A DNA stretch of 64,000 bases, taken from assembly GCF_008086175.1 (NCBI RefSeq), contig NZ_VSKM01000014.1:1-64000 (forward strand), read 5' to 3'. The DNA comes from Bizionia saleffrena. GTDB taxonomy: Bacteria; Bacteroidota; Bacteroidia; Flavobacteriales; Flavobacteriaceae. Below the pieces are notes generated by a model, which was not told the origin of the DNA, searched no databases, and worked only from the letters and a program-made list of their open reading frames with translations. This document shows positions 46,387-56,036 of this stretch, in pieces (within the stretch, counting starts at the first letter, position 1; every line of letters begins with the position of its first letter). Both the position numbers and the translations under genes were made by a program.

Positions 46387-46884
46387 ATGAAATCTTTAAA
46401 AATTATAATAATTATGCTATTTCTATGTGTTGTAAATATAGGTTTAGCACAAGAAGTAGAACACAACAGAGAAACCTATGTTGTTTCTGGAGGGGCTGTA
46501 TTTAAAGCGGGGATAAATGTAACTGAAACCTTGTCGGAGGTCGATAAAAAGTCTATTTTCTCGCAATTAAAGACTAATAAAAAACGCATAAAAAAGAACG
46601 AAAAAGCAAGAGGTAAAGCGGCTAAGCAAGCAAGAGCGACCGAAAAGAAATTAAAACAAAGTGAAAAAGCGTTAAAAAAGGAACAGAAATTAATTAAAGC
46701 GAAAGAAAAAGCCCAATCGAAATTAAAGAGCGTTCAATCGGATTTGCAAAAACAACAAAAGAAATTCGATAGACTAAAACGTAAAGATAAACTCACTCCG
46801 GATGCGACTATGAAGTTTGAAAAAAAACTTTTAAAATTGAAGGAGAAAGTGCTCAAGGCGCAATCAAAATTGAAAAGGATATAA
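46387..46884 (+). CDS. Exported Lys-rich coiled-coil protein, paralogue of the protein at 43449
   Basis: 165 residues with a cleavable signal peptide (MKSLKIIIIMLFLCVVNIGLA) rather than the lipobox of its paralogue. A short beta region (YVVSGGAVFKAGINVTETLS) precedes a strongly basic coiled coil (KKRIKKNEKARGKAAKQ) ending KLKRI. Its stop is one base before the nitrilase ATG, so the two are co-expressed. A TAAATTTG box at 46357-46364 could be its -7 element. Function unknown. Confidence 0.75.
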   Translation: MKSLKIIIIMLFLCVVNIGLAQEVEHNRETYVVSGGAVFKAGINVTETLSEVDKKSIFSQLKTNKKRIKKNEKARGKAAKQARATEKKLKQSEKALKKEQKLIKAKEKAQSKLKSVQSDLQKQQKKFDRLKRKDKLTPDATMKFEKKLLKLKEKVLKAQSKLKRI

Positions 46885-46885
46885 A

Positions 46886-47668
46886 ATGTCTGACACTTTA
46901 AAAATAGTAACGATTCAATCGGATTTGGTTTGGGAGAACCCCGAACAGAACCGAGAACAATTCGGAAAAAAAATAAAGGCCATTGCCGAGTCTGTAGATA
47001 TTATTGTATTGCCAGAAATGTTTACGTCTGGTTTTACAATGCATCCCGAACACGTGGCCGAAACAATGCACGGTAAAACTATAAAATGGTTGCAAGCGTT
47101 GGCAAAAGATAAGGACGCTGCTATTACAGGTAGTTTGGTGATAAAAGAAACCGATGCTTTTTACAATCGCATGGTTTTTGTGCATCCCAATGGCGATATT
47201 GAGATTTATAATAAACGCCACACGTTCACTTTGGCTGGCGAAGAAAAGGCGTATTATAAAGGCGAGAAACAATTGATTGTCTCTTATAAAAATTGGCGCA
47301 TTTGCCCTTTGGTATGTTACGATTTGCGTTTTCCTGTGTGGGCAAGAAACACGCAAAATTACGACGTTTTAATTTACGTTGCGAATTGGCCAAAAGTAAG
47401 AATTAAGGCGTGGGATGTTTTATTGCAAGCGCGAGCCATAGAAAATATGAGTTATTGCGTGGGCGTTAACAGAGTTGGGTTCGACAATAAAAATAATGAA
47501 TACTCTGGTCATACGGCGGTCTATAACGTGCTAGGTGAAAAACTATCTGAAACCTTACAGAATATAGCGACCACCGAAATGGTGACTTTATATAAATGCC
47601 ACATCGAAAAAAACAGACGTCATTTAGGCTTCTTAAAGGATAGAGATAACTTTAATCTAATAATGTAA
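46886..47668 (+). CDS. Omega-amidase-like carbon-nitrogen hydrolase
   Basis: 260 residues of the nitrilase superfamily with the Glu-Lys-Cys triad: E44 in LPEMFTSGF, K110 in YNKRHTF and C144 in PLVCYDLRFP. The pattern is that of YafV/Nit2-type omega-amidases, which hydrolyse alpha-ketoglutaramate and ketosuccinamate to the keto-acid and ammonia. It is cytoplasmic. Its 3' end overlaps the converging lipoprotein gene by 17 bases. Confidence 0.9.
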   Translation: MSDTLKIVTIQSDLVWENPEQNREQFGKKIKAIAESVDIIVLPEMFTSGFTMHPEHVAETMHGKTIKWLQALAKDKDAAITGSLVIKETDAFYNRMVFVHPNGDIEIYNKRHTFTLAGEEKAYYKGEKQLIVSYKNWRICPLVCYDLRFPVWARNTQNYDVLIYVANWPKVRIKAWDVLLQARAIENMSYCVGVNRVGFDNKNNEYSGHTAVYNVLGEKLSETLQNIATTEMVTLYKCHIEKNRRHLGFLKDRDNFNLIM

Positions 47669-49262
47669 ACGTTACAATTTCGTCCCAACCCGATCGTCCT
47701 TCAATAGGCTTGTCGGAATAACTTACACGTTCTGGTTGTATGCCTTTTAAGTAATTTCCGGTGTCGTATATGCCATTTTTATTACGGTCGTAAATGGCAC
47801 GCAAATAATAGGTGTTCGCGTCTAGAAATTCAAAATCTACAGGTTTAGGCTCCGCAACATAAGCTTCAGCTTTTACGTCGCCTTCTTTGTTGGTTAGTTG
47901 CAGAATAACAGGGTACTCAGCGTTAATTAAATTCACCCGAATATTGGCATATTTATTCACTGAAAGTGTTCGCAAACCGTAATTTAAAGTGTCGTTTTTG
48001 TTGTCGAAGAAATCTGTAATGGCTCCCGGTAAAATTTCCACTATGTATTTATTGTCTTCTGTTTTATCGAAACGGAAACTATACTTATTTTGCAAACTGT
48101 CGAAAGATTTTTTAAAAGGGACAACTACCGAATCCTTATCGCGAATAGTCATTTTTTGTTCATCGAAATTTGTAAACGGAATAGTTGCAGATACGCTAAA
48201 ATCTTCGTTATACTTAATAACATTCTTTGGGAACGAAGAGACAACAAGTGTATCTCGGCTACTGTCTCTATTTCTAACAGTAAAAGTGTCGACAATCGTC
48301 TTGTTGGTGATTGTAAAGACTAAAGAATCGAGTTCTAATTTCGGATTGTAAAAATAATTTAAGGTATCCTTACCTTCTTCTTTAAAAAAGCGCGACTGGT
48401 AAGTGTCAGGCACATTAGTAAGTAGCGCGATGTCTACATCGTTGTAATCGCCTTCAAAACCAAAGATTATTTTCTCACCCGAGACCAATTTTGGTCTTGC
48501 CGCTTTATAATTTAAAACCTCCGCGAATAAATTCAATTTGTAAAAAGCAGAGTCGCTAGGTACCGATATAGATGTTTCATAAAATGCGATTTTATCCGTT
48601 TTCTGCTGAAATTTATTATCGCTATTTGCATCTTTTAAGGCCCGTAACATATAAGTTCCAGCTTTTACGTTTTCAATTGTGAAATTAGTGGTGCTATCTA
48701 AGGTGTTTGTAATGTAATCTGGGGTTCTTTTTAAAATAAGAGAATCAGAATACGCATCATTTACTTCATATAAAACGACAGAAACAAAAGTGTCCGATTC
48801 GTAATTTATAGCGTTTTTAATACTTCCTTTTACGGTTAAAGAATCGATATAATCGCCTGTCGATAAGACATATCTGTAATAGGTAAATGGGTTCTCTTCG
48901 TTATTATCCACAATACTATTCCCGAAATTAAAAGCATACGTTGTATTCGGTTTTAAGGTATCGTTAATTTTTATGGTAATGTATTTACTAGCGCTTCCTA
49001 AAGGTGTGATTTCTGGCGCAGTATCCATTGGGGGAGAAATAATAAGTTGCTTTGATAGATTTTTAATTTTGATGTACTCGTTAAAGTAAATTTTAATCTC
49101 TTTTGCTTTAAAATTTGTAGAATAGTTCGCTGGGAAAGATCTAACTATTTCTGGCGGAATACTATCTATTTCTCCGCCACTTGGCGAACCACGATTCGCG
49201 CAACTAGCAATAATTAAACCAATAACGGCTACAAAAAGGAGGTTATATAAACGAGTGTGCAT
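47652..49262 (-). CDS. Large lipoprotein with N-terminal Ig-like domain
   Basis: 536 residues; lipobox LIIASCANRG (Cys21), then SPSGGEIDSIPPEIVRSFPA and a Big_5-type Ig-like domain (KEIKIYFNEYIKIKNLSKQL). The remainder is beta-rich with many Asp and Asn, ending with YLRAIYDRNKNGIYDTGNYL. It is a common Bacteroidota envelope lipoprotein with no known activity. Its stop lies within the converging nitrilase gene. The ComF gene upstream on the same strand lies 97 bases away. Confidence 0.8.
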   Translation of the reverse strand: MHTRLYNLLFVAVIGLIIASCANRGSPSGGEIDSIPPEIVRSFPANYSTNFKAKEIKIYFNEYIKIKNLSKQLIISPPMDTAPEITPLGSASKYITIKINDTLKPNTTYAFNFGNSIVDNNEENPFTYYRYVLSTGDYIDSLTVKGSIKNAINYESDTFVSVVLYEVNDAYSDSLILKRTPDYITNTLDSTTNFTIENVKAGTYMLRALKDANSDNKFQQKTDKIAFYETSISVPSDSAFYKLNLFAEVLNYKAARPKLVSGEKIIFGFEGDYNDVDIALLTNVPDTYQSRFFKEEGKDTLNYFYNPKLELDSLVFTITNKTIVDTFTVRNRDSSRDTLVVSSFPKNVIKYNEDFSVSATIPFTNFDEQKMTIRDKDSVVVPFKKSFDSLQNKYSFRFDKTEDNKYIVEILPGAITDFFDNKNDTLNYGLRTLSVNKYANIRVNLINAEYPVILQLTNKEGDVKAEAYVAEPKPVDFEFLDANTYYLRAIYDRNKNGIYDTGNYLKGIQPERVSYSDKPIEGRSGWDEIVTFTLLD

Positions 49263-49359
49263 ACTTAAATTTAAATGTTTAGCAAATTAACAACTTATTT
49301 ATTAACTAACGAAAAAGCACGTTATTTTCTATGGGTGGTTTATGCGCTATTTAATAGCG

Positions 49360-50037
49360 CTAGGCAATAGCCATTGTCGCGATGCTAACTTTTACATTTG
49401 TGGCCTTGTTTAGCGCTATAACACAAGCTTCTAAGGTGGCGCCTGTGGTAATAATATCGTCAATTAAGAGAATGTGTTTGTTATTTAATTTATGGGTGTT
49501 GTGCAAGGTGAATAATTCTGTTTTATCATTCCAACGCGCAAATCGGTTTTTGTTTACTTGCGATTTGGTGTCGGTTGTTTTTAGTAATACGTCATCGCAA
49601 TACGTGGTGTTTAAAGCGAGGGCTAAATGTTTTCCAAAACGCTCCACTTGATTATAACCTCTTTTTCGTTTTTTACGGTTGTGCAAAGGCACAGGAATAA
49701 TAAGGTCTACAGAGGCATAATGCTCTATAGATTTCAACTCTTCCCCAAGCCAATCGCCTAAAAACAAACCAATGTCTTCTTGTCCTTTGTATTTTAACTG
49801 ATGTAATAGTTTTTGTACAATTCCTTTTTTAGTAAAACGCAGTAATGCTGTTGCGCGTTCTACTTTTACCCGACCATAAAACATTTTTTCCACAGTTGGG
49901 TCGTTGGTTTTATGAAAGTTTGTAACAGGTAATTGGTGTCGGCATTTTGTGCAAAGATGGAGCTCGTTGTCGTTTAAAATTGAGGTGCAGGTATAACACA
50001 CCTTAGGAAAAATTAAATCTAATACGGAAGTGAGCAT
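49360..50037 (-). CDS. ComF-family phosphoribosyltransferase-like protein
   Basis: 225 residues from the ATG at 50037; an in-frame TTG two codons earlier is a less likely start. The N-terminal four-Cys zinc ribbon is CYTCTSILNDNELHLCTKC. The phosphoribosyltransferase domain has VDLIIPVPLHNRKKRKRGYN and the PRPP loop ILLIDDIITTGATLEAC. ComF proteins are needed for DNA uptake in transformable bacteria, acting at the cytoplasmic side of the DNA-import machinery. Confidence 0.92.
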   Translation of the reverse strand: MLTSVLDLIFPKVCYTCTSILNDNELHLCTKCRHQLPVTNFHKTNDPTVEKMFYGRVKVERATALLRFTKKGIVQKLLHQLKYKGQEDIGLFLGDWLGEELKSIEHYASVDLIIPVPLHNRKKRKRGYNQVERFGKHLALALNTTYCDDVLLKTTDTKSQVNKNRFARWNDKTELFTLHNTHKLNNKHILLIDDIITTGATLEACVIALNKATNVKVSIATMAIA

Positions 50038-50207
50038 AGGCAATACTATTTTTTGAACGCTTCATTCGACGTGCCAGATAAAGTGTTTCTTTTTCAATTT
50101 AATAAAAAATTCGCACTCTTTTAACAAGTTTTTAACCGTTTCATCGAATATAAAATGGAATTTCTCTGATATTTTATAAGTTTACACCTATTAATAGCAC
50201 ATTTTTT

Positions 50208-51134
50208 ATGATAGTTAATCCTCAATTTTTTAATTATAGGATAATTATAAGTTCGTTAGTTATAGCAGTGGTAATATTAAGCGGTTTCGCTTATGTTAAT
50301 TATGGTAATCAAAAACAAGTACAGACGTTTATTGAGCAAGAGAATACACTTATTGAAAATGAATTGTCTGAAATGCTTAGCCGTTACGATGTTCTAGAAA
50401 TAGAAAATGGCACTATAAAATCACAATTAAAAGAATCCAGAAGAAAGTTGCAGAGCATTCTAGATTCTGTAAAATCGCTAGAACCCAATGCAGCTTTAAT
50501 TTCTCGGTACAAGGCACAGCTTATAAAACTCAAGTTGGAAAACGCGAGTATACTTACTCTTGTTAAAAATTTAGAGAAGGAAAACGATTCTTTATTAGTT
50601 ACAAATAAAAAGGTAGAAACATCGTTAGCACAAACAAAAACGCGCTTAAAACGAAGCGCGATAACCGCTATAACTTTAAAAAAACAAAATAACACATTAG
50701 AAAAAAAGAATGGCACTCTCGAATATCAATTAGTGGAAGCAAAGCGTATCAGAATTGTAAATATGAATGCTGAGGGTGTTAAACGTATTGCCAGAAATAG
50801 AATTGTAAATACAAGGCGGGCATCGAAAATTAAAAATATTCATGTTAGTTTTACAATGCAGGCTAACAAATTTGCCGCAAAAGGCGATAAGAATATTTAT
50901 ATACAAGTGCTTGATCCGCAAAACAATATTGTATCAAATAAAGCGGAAGTAAATTTTAATGAAAAATCTTTAATTTATTCCCGTAAAGAAGTGGTAGATT
51001 ATCGTAACAATGATCTGGAGGTCTCTACGTTTATTGACATTAATAAAGATAAAGACTTAGTAAAAGGCACCTATTTTATAAGTGTTTTTTATGACGTCGA
51101 ACTAATAGGTAGTACTAGCATGGAATTAAAATAA
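50208..51134 (+). CDS. Single-pass membrane protein with long coiled coil
   Basis: 308 residues. One N-terminal membrane segment (IIISSLVIAVVILSGFAYVN) is followed by a coiled coil of about 130 residues (ENTLIENELSEMLSRYDVL onwards). A C-terminal beta domain of about 95 residues starts near IHVSFTMQANKFAAKGDKN and contains YIQVLDPQNN and GTYFISVFYD. This plan is common in flavobacteria and is sometimes mislabelled as chromosome segregation; no function is established. Confidence 0.75.
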   Translation: MIVNPQFFNYRIIISSLVIAVVILSGFAYVNYGNQKQVQTFIEQENTLIENELSEMLSRYDVLEIENGTIKSQLKESRRKLQSILDSVKSLEPNAALISRYKAQLIKLKLENASILTLVKNLEKENDSLLVTNKKVETSLAQTKTRLKRSAITAITLKKQNNTLEKKNGTLEYQLVEAKRIRIVNMNAEGVKRIARNRIVNTRRASKIKNIHVSFTMQANKFAAKGDKNIYIQVLDPQNNIVSNKAEVNFNEKSLIYSRKEVVDYRNNDLEVSTFIDINKDKDLVKGTYFISVFYDVELIGSTSMELK

Positions 51135-51155
51135 AAAAATCCTTATAATTTTACC

Positions 51156-51185
51156 AAAACCGTTCCATTAGTTTGGAGCGGTTTT
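51156..51185 (+). terminator. Terminator immediately upstream of glyQS
   Basis: AAAACCGTTCC (51156-51166) pairs with GGAGCGGTTTT (51175-51185) with one G-U pair. The descending arm runs directly into the glyQS -7 box, so the end of one unit and the start of the next are packed together. Confidence 0.65.
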
Positions 51186-51186
51186 A

Positions 51187-51194
51187 TACTTTTG
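51187..51194 (+). promoter_or_regulatory. -7 box giving a very short or absent leader for glyQS
   Basis: TACTTTTG matches TAxxTTTG and ends five bases before the ATG at 51200, so transcription should begin at or next to the start codon. A TTTG at 51172-51175 is too close (11-base spacer) to be a normal upstream element. Confidence 0.45.
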
Positions 51195-51199
51195 TACTT

Positions 51200-52741
51200 A
51201 TGGCAAATCAAGACGATAAATTTAAAAAAGTAATCTCTCATGCTAAAGAATACGGTTACGTATTTCAAAGTAGTGAAATATACGACGGCCTGAGCGCTGT
51301 TTATGATTACGCACAAAACGGAGTAGAGTTAAAGAAAAATATACGTGACTATTGGTGGCGAGCAATGGTGCAAATGCACGACAATATTGTAGGTTTAGAC
51401 GCCTCTATATTAATGCATCCCACCACTTGGAAAGCGTCCGGCCACGTTGATGCGTTTAATGATCCGTTAATTGATAATAAAGATTCTAAAAAGCGGTATA
51501 GAGCAGATGTTTTAATTGAAGACTATTGCGCCAAAATAGAAAATAAAATAGATAAAGAAGTGGCCAAAGCAGAAAAACGTTTTGGTGAAACTTTTGATAA
51601 AGCCGAATTTGTTTCGACAAATCCGCGAGTTTTAGGGTATCAAGAAAAAATCGATACAATCTTAAAGCGTATGGGAGAATCTTTAGGGAATGAAGATTTA
51701 GCCGATGTAAAAGCATTAATAGAAGAGTTAGAAATCGCAGATCCGTTAACGGGAAGTAAAAACTGGACAGAGGTGAAGCAATTTAATCTGATGTTTGGCA
51801 CTAAGCTTGGTGCTTCTGCAGAACATGCTATGGATTTATATTTACGCCCAGAAACAGCTCAAGGTATTTTTGTTAACTTTTTAAATGTTCAGAAAAGTGG
51901 CCGAATGAAAATTCCTTTCGGAATAGCACAAACCGGAAAAGCGTTTAGAAACGAAATTGTAGCACGACAGTTTATTTTTAGAATGCGTGAGTTTGAACAA
52001 ATGGAAATGCAGTTTTTTATTAAGCCAGGCACGCAAAAAAAATGGTTCGAGCACTGGAAAGAAACGAGAATGAAATGGCATAAATCACTGGGTTTAGGCG
52101 AAGAGAATTACCGTTTCCACGATCACGAAAAATTAGCGCACTACGCAGATGCTGCTACCGATATTGAATTTAAATTTCCATTTGGGTTTAAAGAATTAGA
52201 AGGGATTCACTCGCGTACAGATTTCGATTTAAAACAACACGAAGAATTTTCTGGTAAGAAATTACAGTATTTCGACCACGAAGAAAACGCGAGTTACACG
52301 CCTTACGTTTTAGAAACGTCTATAGGTTTAGACCGTATGTTTTTAGCTGTTTTTTCTAATGCATTACAAGAAGAAGAGTTAGAAAACAATACAACGCGTA
52401 CCGTTTTAAAATTACCAGCGGTATTAGCGCCATTTAAAGCAGCGGTTTTACCATTGGTTAAAAAGGATGGATTACCAGAAGTTGCGCAACAAATTGTTGA
52501 CGATTTAAAATGGGATTTTAATATCGCTTACGATGAAAAAGATGCTGTTGGAAGACGTTACCGTCGTCAAGATGCTAACGGAACACCATTATGTATTACC
52601 GTAGATCACGACACCTTAAACGATAATTGTGTTACGGTGCGCTATAGGGATACAATGGAACAGAAACGGGTTAAAATTGAAGAGCTTCACGATATAATTA
52701 AACAAGAAGTTGATGTTAAAACATGGTTACAAAAAATGTAA
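51200..52741 (+). CDS. glyQS: Glycyl-tRNA synthetase (homodimeric, class II)
   Basis: 513 residues from the ATG at 51200; the in-frame extension to 51173 runs through the promoter and terminator and is rejected. Class II motifs are visible: RPETAQGIFVNF, PFGIAQTGKAFRNEI, IFRMREFEQMEMQFF (motif 2) and YVLETSIGLDRMFLAVF (motif 3). The C-terminal anticodon-binding domain contains GRRYRRQDANGTPLCITVD. This is the single-chain eukaryote/Bacteroidota-type enzyme, which charges tRNA-Gly. Confidence 0.97.
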   Translation: MANQDDKFKKVISHAKEYGYVFQSSEIYDGLSAVYDYAQNGVELKKNIRDYWWRAMVQMHDNIVGLDASILMHPTTWKASGHVDAFNDPLIDNKDSKKRYRADVLIEDYCAKIENKIDKEVAKAEKRFGETFDKAEFVSTNPRVLGYQEKIDTILKRMGESLGNEDLADVKALIEELEIADPLTGSKNWTEVKQFNLMFGTKLGASAEHAMDLYLRPETAQGIFVNFLNVQKSGRMKIPFGIAQTGKAFRNEIVARQFIFRMREFEQMEMQFFIKPGTQKKWFEHWKETRMKWHKSLGLGEENYRFHDHEKLAHYADAATDIEFKFPFGFKELEGIHSRTDFDLKQHEEFSGKKLQYFDHEENASYTPYVLETSIGLDRMFLAVFSNALQEEELENNTTRTVLKLPAVLAPFKAAVLPLVKKDGLPEVAQQIVDDLKWDFNIAYDEKDAVGRRYRRQDANGTPLCITVDHDTLNDNCVTVRYRDTMEQKRVKIEELHDIIKQEVDVKTWLQKM

Positions 52742-52763
52742 TAACCTGGTCATTTTATAAAGT

Positions 52764-52803
52764 AAAAAACACCCAAGCTATCGTTTAGTTTGGGTGTTTT
52801 TTT
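52764..52803. terminator. Bidirectional terminator between glyQS and the metal ATPase gene
   Basis: AAAAAACACCCAA pairs with TTGGGTGTTTTTTTT around an AT-rich loop. It lies between two converging genes and has A and T runs on both sides. Confidence 0.9.
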
Positions 52804-52828
52804 TACCAATAGTTATAAAAAGATATGC

Positions 52829-54802
52829 TTACTTAATATCAAATCGCAATAAACGCAAGGCGTTAATAACAACTAATAAGGTGGAGCCCTCGTGTATTAT
52901 AACGGCAATTCCAATGTTAGCAAATCCAAAAAGAGTTGCCGGAACCAGAAACGCAACAATACCCAGACTAATCCACAGGTTCTGTTTTATAATTTTTTTC
53001 GATGCGCGACTCAAAGCGATAACAAAAGGAAGTGCTTCAATCTTATCAGACATTAATGCAACATCTGCCGTTTCTAAGGCGACATCGCTTCCAGCGGCTC
53101 CCATTGCGATACCAACGGTGCTATTCGCCATTGCCGGAGAATCGTTCACGCCATCGCCAACCATAGCAACTTTGTTGTTATTCGCCTTTAATTCTTGAAT
53201 CGCTTTTACCTTATCTTCAGGTAATAAATTGCCTCGAGCTTCTGTTAATCCTATTTGTTTTGCAATGGCATCACCCACATTTTGGTGATCGCCAGTGAGC
53301 ATTACCATTTTTTTAATCCCAATACGTTTTAGATGTGCTAAGGTGCTTTTTGCGGTGTCTCTCGGCACATCCATAACACTTAGTAATCCAATAATTTCGT
53401 TATTAAAAGCAACAAGCATTACTGTTTGCCCGCCAGTTAACAAGTTGTTGCTTTGTTGTTGTACGGCTTCAGATACTAATATATTATGACCTTGCATCAA
53501 AACAGTATTACCAATATAAACGGATTGATTATTATAAATAGCTTCAATACCTTTTCCTTGAATGGCTTTAATTCCAGAGGCTGAACCTGTTTCCGTTAAG
53601 CTGTACTGTTGTTTTAAGTCCTTGGAAATGGCTTTTGCTAAGGGATGATTACTTAAACTTTCAACGTCTAAAACTAACTGCAGAAAAGTGTTTTCATCAT
53701 AATTATTTAAAGCCATGGCGTGAGTTAACTTCGGTTTACCTTCTGTTAAAGTTCCTGTTTTATCGAAGGCTATGGTATCTAAACTTCCTAAGTCTTCCAA
53801 AGCACGACCTCCCTTTATTAACACTCCTTTTTTTGCTGCTCGGGCGACACCACTAAGCACAGCGCTTGGTGTTGATATGGCTAAAGCACATGGGCTGGCA
53901 GCCACTAGAACCGTAATGGCACGATATAAACTATCATTAAAGGATTCGTCTATAACTAAATAGGCAAAACACAGTGTGATTACCAAAATAATAACGGTAG
54001 GCACAAACCACTTTTCAAAGCGTTTTGTTAAGCGTTGTGTGGGTGATTTGTGTGTTTCAACTTCACTCACCATTTTAACCAATCTTGAAATTGAAGAATC
54101 TTCGCTTAACTTTAATACCTTTACTTCTAAAGCGCTATCTCCGTTTATCGTCCCTGTAAAAACAATATTTACGGCATCGATGTCATTAAAGTCCGGTAAG
54201 GCTTCAGAGTTTATTATAAATGTTTTGTCGACCGGCATACTTTCACCGGTAATAGAAGCTTGATTGATGCTACTGCTGCCTTTTATTATTACACCATCGG
54301 CCGCAATTTTGGTGTTTGGTTTAACGACGATAGTATCATTTATGCGAAGCTCTTCAATGGGTACTTCTTTTAATGATTTTCCTTTTTTTAGTAACGCTGT
54401 TTTGGGCGATAATTCGCCAAGCGCTTCAATAGACTTCTTCGCTTTGTTCATCGCATAATGTTCTAAAGCGTGTCCTAAACTAAACAGAAATAGAAGTAAC
54501 GCGCCTTCGGCCCAACTTCCAATATAAGCTGCTCCAATAGCGGCAGCGATCATTAAGAAATCAATTTCGAACTCTCCTTTTTTAATTTTTTCAGCGGCTT
54601 CTTTGAGCGCGAATACACCGCCAAAAAAGTAAGCTAAAATGTAACAGCTTAGTGGCAGCCATTCGTTTACAGAGGCTAAATAAGAGAGACCAAAACCAAG
54701 TCCTAAAAGCACACCGCTCGCTATTGAAAAATACAGTTCAGTTTGTTCTCCTAAAAATCGGTTATGATTGTGAGTGTTTTCGGTGTGTTTACGTTCTTTC
54801 AT
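52829..54802 (-). CDS. P1B-type heavy-metal ATPase, P1B-4-like
   Basis: 657 residues. The short His-containing N-terminus (KHTENTHNHNR) has no CxxC metal-binding domain. The transport motif is SPC (AASPCALAIS, about residue 303) instead of CPC, with HEGSTLLVVINALRLL in the last helices. SPC plus HEGxT marks the P1B-4 group (Co, Zn, Fe or Ni export). Phosphorylation site DKTGTLTEGKP (about 345), TITGES-type actuator (ASITGESMPVDK) and hinge MVGDGVNDSPAMANS are intact. It is the last gene of the metal-efflux cluster, 10 bases after the adaptor gene. Confidence 0.93.
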   Translation of the reverse strand: MKERKHTENTHNHNRFLGEQTELYFSIASGVLLGLGFGLSYLASVNEWLPLSCYILAYFFGGVFALKEAAEKIKKGEFEIDFLMIAAAIGAAYIGSWAEGALLLFLFSLGHALEHYAMNKAKKSIEALGELSPKTALLKKGKSLKEVPIEELRINDTIVVKPNTKIAADGVIIKGSSSINQASITGESMPVDKTFIINSEALPDFNDIDAVNIVFTGTINGDSALEVKVLKLSEDSSISRLVKMVSEVETHKSPTQRLTKRFEKWFVPTVIILVITLCFAYLVIDESFNDSLYRAITVLVAASPCALAISTPSAVLSGVARAAKKGVLIKGGRALEDLGSLDTIAFDKTGTLTEGKPKLTHAMALNNYDENTFLQLVLDVESLSNHPLAKAISKDLKQQYSLTETGSASGIKAIQGKGIEAIYNNQSVYIGNTVLMQGHNILVSEAVQQQSNNLLTGGQTVMLVAFNNEIIGLLSVMDVPRDTAKSTLAHLKRIGIKKMVMLTGDHQNVGDAIAKQIGLTEARGNLLPEDKVKAIQELKANNNKVAMVGDGVNDSPAMANSTVGIAMGAAGSDVALETADVALMSDKIEALPFVIALSRASKKIIKQNLWISLGIVAFLVPATLFGFANIGIAVIIHEGSTLLVVINALRLLRFDIK

Positions 54803-54812
54803 ACGATACGGA

Positions 54813-56027
54813 TTAATGTGAATGCTCTGCGTCTCCTTTTTTCAACTCTGAAATTAAGTAATAAGCACCACTTTGCGCCACTAAAACCGAAGATTTTTGT
54901 TCGTTTTTAAATTGAAAAGAAGAATAACCATTTACGGTGTTTTTTATGATAACTTCTTCTGGCGTAAATTTCCATATAGTCTCGTTTACTTTCTTAGCCA
55001 CAAAAACATAAGAGTACGCACCATCTTGAAAAACTGCCGATTCAGCTATTGCTTTTTCGGTAGTGTTTTTAGTTATAATTTGCGCATTAACATACATTCC
55101 AGGTATTAATTTTTTGTCTTTATTTTCAATTTCAGCGTGAATATGTAAGGCTTTCGGGCCGTCTTCAAATGCTTTCCCTACCGAATATATTTCTGCTGTA
55201 AGTTCTGTGTTTCCTAAAGATTCCACTTTAAACCGAACGGTTTGTCCGTTCTTAACTTTTGTAACATCTTTCTCATAAACCATTAAATCCAAATGAATAT
55301 GTTCGGTGTTTACAATATCCATTAAGGCAGTTTGTGGCTGGGAAAATTGCCCTGTTTTTACAAAAACTTTTTCGATATAACCATTTATTGGGCTGTGTAA
55401 GGGTGCAGATTCGGAAATGTTTCCTGCTTTTACACGTTGTGGCGATAAACCTAATAATCGCAGTTGGCTTTCGTAACCTTTTGCTAAACCAGATGTGCTG
55501 TTATAGGTCGATTTCGCTTGCTGATAATCGCGACCCGAAGCGACGCCTTGATCGTATAACGTTTGCTGACGTTTAAAATCTTGTTCTAAAAAAGACAACT
55601 TATTTAAAGTTTGAAGATAATCGGTTTGAATAGTAATAATATCAGGGTGGGTGATATAGGCAACGACCTGACCTTTTGTAACGTAATCTCCTTCAATAAC
55701 TTTAATTTGGCTAATATTAGCGCCAATCGTTGTTGTGATTACCGCTTCATTTTGCGGCGGAACACCAAGAGTACCGTTCACTTGGATAAAACCACTCATA
55801 TTTCGGTTTGAAATGGTATCGATGGTAATATTTAAGTCCGCAAGTTGCGTTGACGATAATTCAATATGATCAGACTGTTCGTCGTCTGCGTGTTCGTCAA
55901 CTTCAGGCGATATTTGCGCATTCGTCTTATTTTCGGGAACAGAATGGTTTTCATCTGAAGAGTTTTTACAGCTTAAACTAATAAGTAAAAGCAATAAAAT
56001 ACCGTAAGTTTTATAGAGTGTTTTCAT
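54813..56027 (-). CDS. CzcB-like RND periplasmic adaptor lipoprotein
   Basis: 404 residues; lipobox LLISLSCKNS (Cys20), then a His/Asp-rich stretch (VDEHADDEQSDHIE) that could bind metal. The barrel-sandwich/lipoyl and hairpin domains follow (VNGTLGVPPQNEAVITTTIG, SQIKVIEGDYVTKGQVVAYI, and LHSPINGYIEKVFVKTGQFS). It is the membrane-fusion component that bridges the RND pump and the outer-membrane channel. It is flanked on the same strand by the pump gene (9-base gap) and the ATPase gene (10-base gap), forming one operon. Confidence 0.92.
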   Translation of the reverse strand: MKTLYKTYGILLLLLISLSCKNSSDENHSVPENKTNAQISPEVDEHADDEQSDHIELSSTQLADLNITIDTISNRNMSGFIQVNGTLGVPPQNEAVITTTIGANISQIKVIEGDYVTKGQVVAYITHPDIITIQTDYLQTLNKLSFLEQDFKRQQTLYDQGVASGRDYQQAKSTYNSTSGLAKGYESQLRLLGLSPQRVKAGNISESAPLHSPINGYIEKVFVKTGQFSQPQTALMDIVNTEHIHLDLMVYEKDVTKVKNGQTVRFKVESLGNTELTAEIYSVGKAFEDGPKALHIHAEIENKDKKLIPGMYVNAQIITKNTTEKAIAESAVFQDGAYSYVFVAKKVNETIWKFTPEEVIIKNTVNGYSSFQFKNEQKSSVLVAQSGAYYLISELKKGDAEHSH

Positions 56028-56036
56028 AGTGTTTTG

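Noticed and set aside
51173-51199. Upstream start for glycyl-tRNA synthetase
   Set aside because: These codons fall in a terminator hairpin and the -7 box, and the conserved N-terminus begins at the ATG at 51200.
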